Assembly (NCBI RefSeq): GCF_015767245.1
Contig: NZ_JADOTV010000026.1
Coordinates: forward strand, 1 to 54,770
From: Aureivirga sp. CE67
GTDB lineage: Bacteria > Bacteroidota > Bacteroidia > Flavobacteriales > Flavobacteriaceae
DNA: 54,770 nt
Direction of reading: 5' to 3'
In this document: piece by piece, positions 50,160-54,770 of the stretch
Layout: each line of letters begins with the position of its first letter
Numbering within the stretch: position 1 is the stretch's first letter
The notes under the pieces: generated by a model
The model's input: only the letters and a program-made list of their open reading frames with translations
What the model was told of the DNA's origin: nothing
The model's database searches: none
Position numbers and translations under genes: made by a program

Positions 50160-52154
50160 TTAGTTATCTAAAACGATGAAATCACTTCTACGGTTTTCTT
50201 CATGTTCTTTGTCAGTACATTTTACACCATCCTTACATTTGTTCAAAATTCGAGTTTCTCCGAATCCTTCTCCTTCAATTCTGCTAGGATCAATTTTTCC
50301 TTCTTTAATCAAGAAATCTACCGTCGATTTGTTTCTAGATTTTGATAATCTTAAATTATAAGAAGCTTTTCCACGAGCATCTGTGTGCGACTCTACTTTG
50401 ATTCGCATTTTTGGATACTTCTTTAAAACTTGGATTATTTTCAATAATTCTTCTCTTGAACTTTTACGAATTGAAGATTTATTGTAATCAAACTGGATAG
50501 GTTTCAGACCTAGAAGTTCACGTAAATTTTGTCCTTTTTTGAATTTATTTAAATCTACATCCACAATTTGCTGCTCCCCTTTTGTATCCACCATCACGAT
50601 AGTTTCCATTTTTGGTAACTGATTTAATTTAAGCGTAATGAAAGTTTTCTTCTTTCTTCTAGGCACATAAGCATCTTTATGATCTGGGGAATATTCTTCT
50701 TTTGATCCAATTGCTCTAAACGATTTTTCACAATCTACTTTGAAAGAAAATGTTCCATCGTTTTTAGAAATCATTTCTTGATGATCGTTTTGATTTTCTT
50801 TATTCATCAAAGCAACTTTTGCTCCAACCAAAATAGCATCCGTTTGTCTTTCTTTTACAATTCCGTCGATAATTTGGTAACATTTTGGAACTTTAAAAGT
50901 ATAAACATCATCATTTCCCTTTCCTCCTTTTCTGTTTGAAGAAACAAATCCTGTTCTGTTTTTTGACAAATATTCTGCATAAGCAAAGTCATCATTCGAA
51001 CTATTTACAGGAATTCCCATATTCTCAACATATAAAGGTTCTTCTAGAGATTTTGTAAATTCAAATTCGCGAATCACAAAATTATCCAAACCTCCAAGTC
51101 CAACATGTCCGTTAGAAGCGAAAAATAAATCTCCTTTTTCATTGATAAAAGGAAAAGTTTCTTGTCCTTCTGTGTTTACTAATTCTCCCAAATTCTTTGG
51201 AGTTCCAAGATTTCCTTCACTATCTAAAGTAGAAACAAAAATATCCGATTTACCAAGTGTTCCTGGCATATCTGAAGCATAATAAATCTTCGTTCCAGCA
51301 TTGTTAATCGTTGGATGTGCGATACTATAATTTTCATTATTAATTTCTACCAACTCTGCTTCACCCCAATTTCCTTCACCATCTTTTTTAGCTCTGAAAA
51401 GTTGCAAAAGATTCACTCCTGTTGAATCTACATATTCTCTATTTTTCACAATATTATTTCTTGTAAAAAAAGCAATTTCACCATTTGGCGTAAAAACGAT
51501 AGAAGATTCGTGAAGTTTTGTATTAAGTTTTTTGTTGAAAAGTTCAGAATTCGCTTGTGTAGAATCTGTCTTATAAATATCTAAAAATGGCTCATTATTC
51601 CACTTATACTTCTTTCCATTTTTTCTGTTGGAAGCAAAATAGATTTCATCTTCATATAAAAATGCTCCAAAATCAGATTTTTCACTATTGAAAACTGCAT
51701 TTTTCAAAATAATTTGTCCTGAAAAATTATCGATTTTAGACAAATAATCTTTAGACTCTAAATATAATTTCGCACGAGAATCTGAAGGATTTTTAGCTAC
51801 AAATTCTTGCATCCATAAATCTGAATATTTATAGTTCTCCACATATTTGTAAGCTTGTGCAATTCTATAATAATATTCTGGCTCAATCTCCACTTCTTTG
51901 TTTGAAAAAAGTGCTGTATACCATTTGATTGCCTCTTCCATTTTATTATTAAAATAATAAGTATTGGCCAATCTTTTGTATACTTCCGGAGAATTTTCTC
52001 CAGCCTCTATAGCTTCGTTATACTTTTCGTTTGCTTCTATATAGGCTAAATTTTGATACTTTTTATTTCCTTTTTTCATTTTTCCTTTCTGTGCGAAACT
52101 AGACACAGAAAAGAAAAATGAAAGTGTTATGATAAATATTTTCTTCATTTTCAA
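50160..52154 (-). CDS. OmpA-family protein, PorE-like
   Basis: 664 residues. Signal peptide (1-21), TPR-like helical repeats (about 30-145), a PD40/WD40-like beta propeller (about 155-410; YFASDMPGTLGKSDIF, LFFASNGHVGLGGLDNF), a carboxypeptidase-regulatory domain (about 430-515), and an OmpA peptidoglycan-binding domain (about 540-664; IQFDYNKSSIRKSSREELLKI, VESHTDARGKASYNLRLSKSRNKS, ENRRSDF). The same domain order as T9SS component PorE. It follows the PorP/SprF-like gene by 5 bases and anchors outer-membrane machinery to the wall. Confidence 0.88.
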   Translation of the reverse strand: MKMKKIFIITLSFFFSVSSFAQKGKMKKGNKKYQNLAYIEANEKYNEAIEAGENSPEVYKRLANTYYFNNKMEEAIKWYTALFSNKEVEIEPEYYYRIAQAYKYVENYKYSDLWMQEFVAKNPSDSRAKLYLESKDYLSKIDNFSGQIILKNAVFNSEKSDFGAFLYEDEIYFASNRKNGKKYKWNNEPFLDIYKTDSTQANSELFNKKLNTKLHESSIVFTPNGEIAFFTRNNIVKNREYVDSTGVNLLQLFRAKKDGEGNWGEAELVEINNENYSIAHPTINNAGTKIYYASDMPGTLGKSDIFVSTLDSEGNLGTPKNLGELVNTEGQETFPFINEKGDLFFASNGHVGLGGLDNFVIREFEFTKSLEEPLYVENMGIPVNSSNDDFAYAEYLSKNRTGFVSSNRKGGKGNDDVYTFKVPKCYQIIDGIVKERQTDAILVGAKVALMNKENQNDHQEMISKNDGTFSFKVDCEKSFRAIGSKEEYSPDHKDAYVPRRKKKTFITLKLNQLPKMETIVMVDTKGEQQIVDVDLNKFKKGQNLRELLGLKPIQFDYNKSSIRKSSREELLKIIQVLKKYPKMRIKVESHTDARGKASYNLRLSKSRNKSTVDFLIKEGKIDPSRIEGEGFGETRILNKCKDGVKCTDKEHEENRRSDFIVLDN

Positions 52155-52159
52155 TATAA

Positions 52160-53110
52160 TTAAAAGAATCTTGGTGATAAATAAGGGGAATCTTTTCTGA
52201 ACTCAAATCTTAGCATGATTTCATGACTTCCGTTGTTGTAATCTTGTAGATCTGTAGTTGTATAATCATAAGCATAACCGATGAATAAATCTTCTGTTGC
52301 TTGAAAACCTACTAATCCGCTTACAGAATCATCCCAACGATATGCTAAACCAGCTGTGAATTTCTCATACAATAAAAAGTTCGCAGAAAGATCAACCGTT
52401 AAAGGTGCTCCGGCTACAGCTTTTAAGAATGTTGAAGGTTTGAATTTTAAATTTTCACTTAAATCAAACACATAACCACCAATTAAATAATAGTGTAATC
52501 TTTCTTTTCCTACAGCATATTCATTTTCTCTAAACTGTTTTGTAGTTAAAAAACTTGGCACTGAAAGACCTACATACCATTTTTTGTTATGAAGGTAAAA
52601 ACCTGCTCCAATCGTTGGAGAATATTGGCTAATATTTTCTCTAAAAGACTGATCTTGGTTTTTAATTTTTCCTTTGTTCCAATCCATATTCAAATGATTG
52701 AAACCTCCTTTTACACCAAAAGATAATTTTAAATCATTTTCATTTAGTAATAAAGTATAAGAGAAATTTGCATTTACATAAATTTCACTTGCAGGACCGA
52801 TTTTGTCATTTACAACCGTAAGCCCAAGTCCCATTTTTTTATTTCTAAGCGGCGAATGAATTCCGAAAGATTGTGTTTCTGGAGCTCCAGATATACCGAC
52901 CCATTGTGATCGGTATAATCCAGAAATACTCAGTACATCTCTTTGCCCTGCATAAGCAGGATTTATCGCCATTGTATTATACATATATTGTGTATACTGC
53001 GGCTCTTGTTGTGCAAAACCACTTTCAATATTCGTGATTAATGCTATAATTACACATCCTAATAATTTATAAAAAGATGGTTTTTTAAATGTATTAAATA
53101 TTGTTTTCAA
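52160..53110 (-). CDS. PorP/SprF-family T9SS outer-membrane protein
   Basis: 316 residues. Signal peptide about 1-33 (FAQ end), then QYTQYMYNTMAINPAYAGQRDVLSISGLYRSQWVGI-GAP-TQSFG, the unmistakable PorP/SprF opening, and a beta-barrel to the C-terminus (GHEIMLRF-type ending). SprF proteins are needed to export or hold their partner type-B adhesin, as SprF does for SprB. Gene order here is adhesin, SprF-like, PorE-like on the minus strand, 14 and 5 bases apart, so one operon. Confidence 0.94.
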   Translation of the reverse strand: MKTIFNTFKKPSFYKLLGCVIIALITNIESGFAQQEPQYTQYMYNTMAINPAYAGQRDVLSISGLYRSQWVGISGAPETQSFGIHSPLRNKKMGLGLTVVNDKIGPASEIYVNANFSYTLLLNENDLKLSFGVKGGFNHLNMDWNKGKIKNQDQSFRENISQYSPTIGAGFYLHNKKWYVGLSVPSFLTTKQFRENEYAVGKERLHYYLIGGYVFDLSENLKFKPSTFLKAVAGAPLTVDLSANFLLYEKFTAGLAYRWDDSVSGLVGFQATEDLFIGYAYDYTTTDLQDYNNGSHEIMLRFEFRKDSPYLSPRFF

Positions 53111-53124
53111 AGCTTTCTTCGTTT

Positions 53125-54770
53125 TTATCTATTAATATATAACCATCCTTTAATAGGCTCTGTTCCATTATTTAAATTTAAAATATAGAAATATGTTCCT
53201 ACTGGTAATTTATCAGACTCTTTGATGGTAGCATCTGCTTTTGAAGTTCCATCCCATTCGTTTAGATACCCGTTTTTCTCATAAACTTTTGTTCCCCATC
53301 TGTTGTAAACTTCCAGTCTATTATTTGGATATCTTTCAATACAATCGATGATGAAAGTATCATTCACCTGATCTCCATTTGGCGAGAATTCGTTATAGAT
53401 TAATAAACATTGTGGTTCTGTACTTGCTGAAGCTGTATTATTTGAAGAATCGCTATCCATTCCTCCTTGGTAAGAAGTAATTTCTGCAATATTTTCATAA
53501 TCTCCATCTCCTAGAACCTTCACTTCAATTTCTAAGAATTCTACAGCAGTCACAGGAAGTGTTTCAATAATCCATTCTCCTGAAGTTTCAGAGTAAGTAC
53601 CTAAAGTTGCTTCTGCACTTACAAATTCATATCCAGAAGGAATAATTTCTGAGATAGTAACATTTGTAGCAGTTACATCTCCTTCATTCATTAATGTAAT
53701 TGTAAAGATTACATTGTTTCCTACAACTGGACTTAAATTATCTACTTCTTTTAATAATGAAATTTCAAATAAAGAATCAAAAATAATTTCTGTTGGATCA
53801 TCTTCAATATTTCCATCTGTATCATCTCCATCATTACTCGCATCTGTAACACTCGTTCCATTTGGAGTTTCTCCGCTTGCAATTGCAACATTGTTTACAC
53901 CTCCAACATCTACATCTTCTTGTGTAATTATATAAGTTGCAGTATAAATAGCAATTTCTCCAACCTGAATAATCCCCTCTGTACTTCCTAAAGTAGCATC
54001 TAAAAATTCTGGTTCCGAAGTCAATGTTAAAGTTTCTCCAAGAGCATTTGTGAAGATATCTTCAATAGTAATATTCCCTAAAGTTACATTTCCAATATTT
54101 TCAACAGAAATAGTATAAACAATCGTATCTCCTACTCCTAATTTACCATCTCCATTATCTTGAATTTCTGCTGTTTTTTCAACATCTAAACTTGGCTCAT
54201 CTAAACTTACTGTATCAGGAATTACTAATTCTGTTTTATCATCTTCCGTATTTCCATCCGTATCGTCATCATCATCTGAAACATCTGAAATTTCTTCTCC
54301 TAGCGGAGTTTCACCAGTTACTGTCACAGAGTTTTTAATAGCACCAGAATCAACATCTTCTTGTGTTAAAATATAACTTACTGTATACGTTGCTATTTCA
54401 TTTACTTTTAAAGTTCCTTCTACACTTGCGTCTGATGAAGAAACAAAAGTTAAATCTAAAACTGTCTGATTTCCATTGAAATCTTCAATCGTATCTACTG
54501 TATTGATATTTGACAACGTTACATTTCCATTATTTAAAACAGTAATTGTATAAACAATTTCATCTCCAGCATTTAAAATTCCGTCATCTTCATTATTAAT
54601 TTCAGAAATTACTTTTACAACTTCTAAACTTGGTAATTGTTCTAAAATAGTAACTGTCGGATCTTCCGTTTCTGTTGTTACATCTTCTGGATCATCTGAT
54701 AATGTATCTTCAATAACTGTGACACCATCAGGTAAAGTTGAAGTTACAGAAGACTGCACTGTATAATTTC
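53125..54770 (-). CDS. Type-B-sorted repeat adhesin, 3' part only
   Basis: The frame is open through base 54770, so the start and N-terminus lie outside. About 548 residues visible. At least two repeats (VEKTAEIQDNGDGKLGVGDTIVYTI, VGNVTLGNITIEDI, TYIITQEDVD) are DUF11-like/isopeptide-free beta units, followed by a further DUF11 unit (LLKEVDNLSPVVGNNVIFTITL). The last 90 residues are a gliding-motility-associated CHU_C type B tail (YNEFSPNGDQVNDTFIID, NRLEVYNRWGTKVYEK, LPVGTYFYILNLNNG). A surface adhesin exported by the adjacent SprF-like protein. Confidence 0.9.
   Translation of the reverse strand, partial: NYTVQSSVTSTLPDGVTVIEDTLSDDPEDVTTETEDPTVTILEQLPSLEVVKVISEINNEDDGILNAGDEIVYTITVLNNGNVTLSNINTVDTIEDFNGNQTVLDLTFVSSSDASVEGTLKVNEIATYTVSYILTQEDVDSGAIKNSVTVTGETPLGEEISDVSDDDDDTDGNTEDDKTELVIPDTVSLDEPSLDVEKTAEIQDNGDGKLGVGDTIVYTISVENIGNVTLGNITIEDIFTNALGETLTLTSEPEFLDATLGSTEGIIQVGEIAIYTATYIITQEDVDVGGVNNVAIASGETPNGTSVTDASNDGDDTDGNIEDDPTEIIFDSLFEISLLKEVDNLSPVVGNNVIFTITLMNEGDVTATNVTISEIIPSGYEFVSAEATLGTYSETSGEWIIETLPVTAVEFLEIEVKVLGDGDYENIAEITSYQGGMDSDSSNNTASASTEPQCLLIYNEFSPNGDQVNDTFIIDCIERYPNNRLEVYNRWGTKVYEKNGYLNEWDGTSKADATIKESDKLPVGTYFYILNLNNGTEPIKGWLYINR

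Noticed and set aside
46577-50160. Prophage or IS-borne island
   Set aside because: No integrase, transposase, terminal inverted repeats or tRNA boundary is visible around the methyltransferase cassette.

Overview
The window is chromosomal DNA from a member of the Bacteroidota, almost certainly family Flavobacteriaceae. The evidence is low GC, almost no Shine-Dalgarno sites, many exact TAnnTTTG (-7) promoter boxes read by the Bacteroidota primary sigma factor, lipoproteins with S/D-rich +2 positions, several secreted proteins ending in type IX secretion (T9SS) sorting tails, and a PorP/SprF gene. No rRNA, tRNA, IS element, prophage or CRISPR array is visible.

Left part (1-12.1 kb): a repeat-rich edge, recG, an SRPBCC protein, a LolE/FtsX-type permease divergent from a DUF1343/NamZ-like lipoprotein, a candidate 6S-like small RNA, a Tet(M)-family GTPase, a T9SS cargo protein, and a VWA/YfbK-like protein carrying a carboxypeptidase-regulatory domain and a TonB-plug-like scrap. 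Next (12.1-19.1 kb): a macro-domain gene broken by an in-frame TAA, a YdcF protein, a marR-nitroreductase-DoxX cluster with two matching palindromic operator candidates, a His-rich exported protein, a LytS/LytTR two-component pair and two tandem PsbP-like exported paralogs.

Middle (19.4-38.8 kb): a cell-wall cluster (dapF, GNAT, mltG, lysozyme-like protein), two tandem TlpA-like lipoproteins, hutH, two short HYR-like T9SS proteins, an M42 peptidase, an imelysin/di-heme oxidoreductase/imelysin locus preceded by three Fur-box-like 19-mers, and a 1617-residue T9SS protein with an HExxH zincin-like head, FG-GAP repeats and five near-identical 213-bp tandem repeats.

Right part (38.8-54.8 kb): mostly small exported or membrane proteins of unknown function, ndk, an aldehyde dehydrogenase-like protein, a two-gene cassette (Dam-class adenine methyltransferase overlapping a DGQHR protein with nuclease-like N-terminus and HEPN-like C-terminus), and finally an OmpA/PorE-like protein, a PorP/SprF-like protein and the 3' part of a type-B-sorted adhesin that runs off the edge.

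Two dispersed intergenic repeat families stand out. One is a ~155-162 bp structured element present three times, whose outer stem covaries between copies. The other is a short CCCCTCTC-type palindrome present about six times. The methyltransferase/DGQHR cassette, with one structured element directly behind it, is the best candidate for an undescribed (probably defence-related) system.
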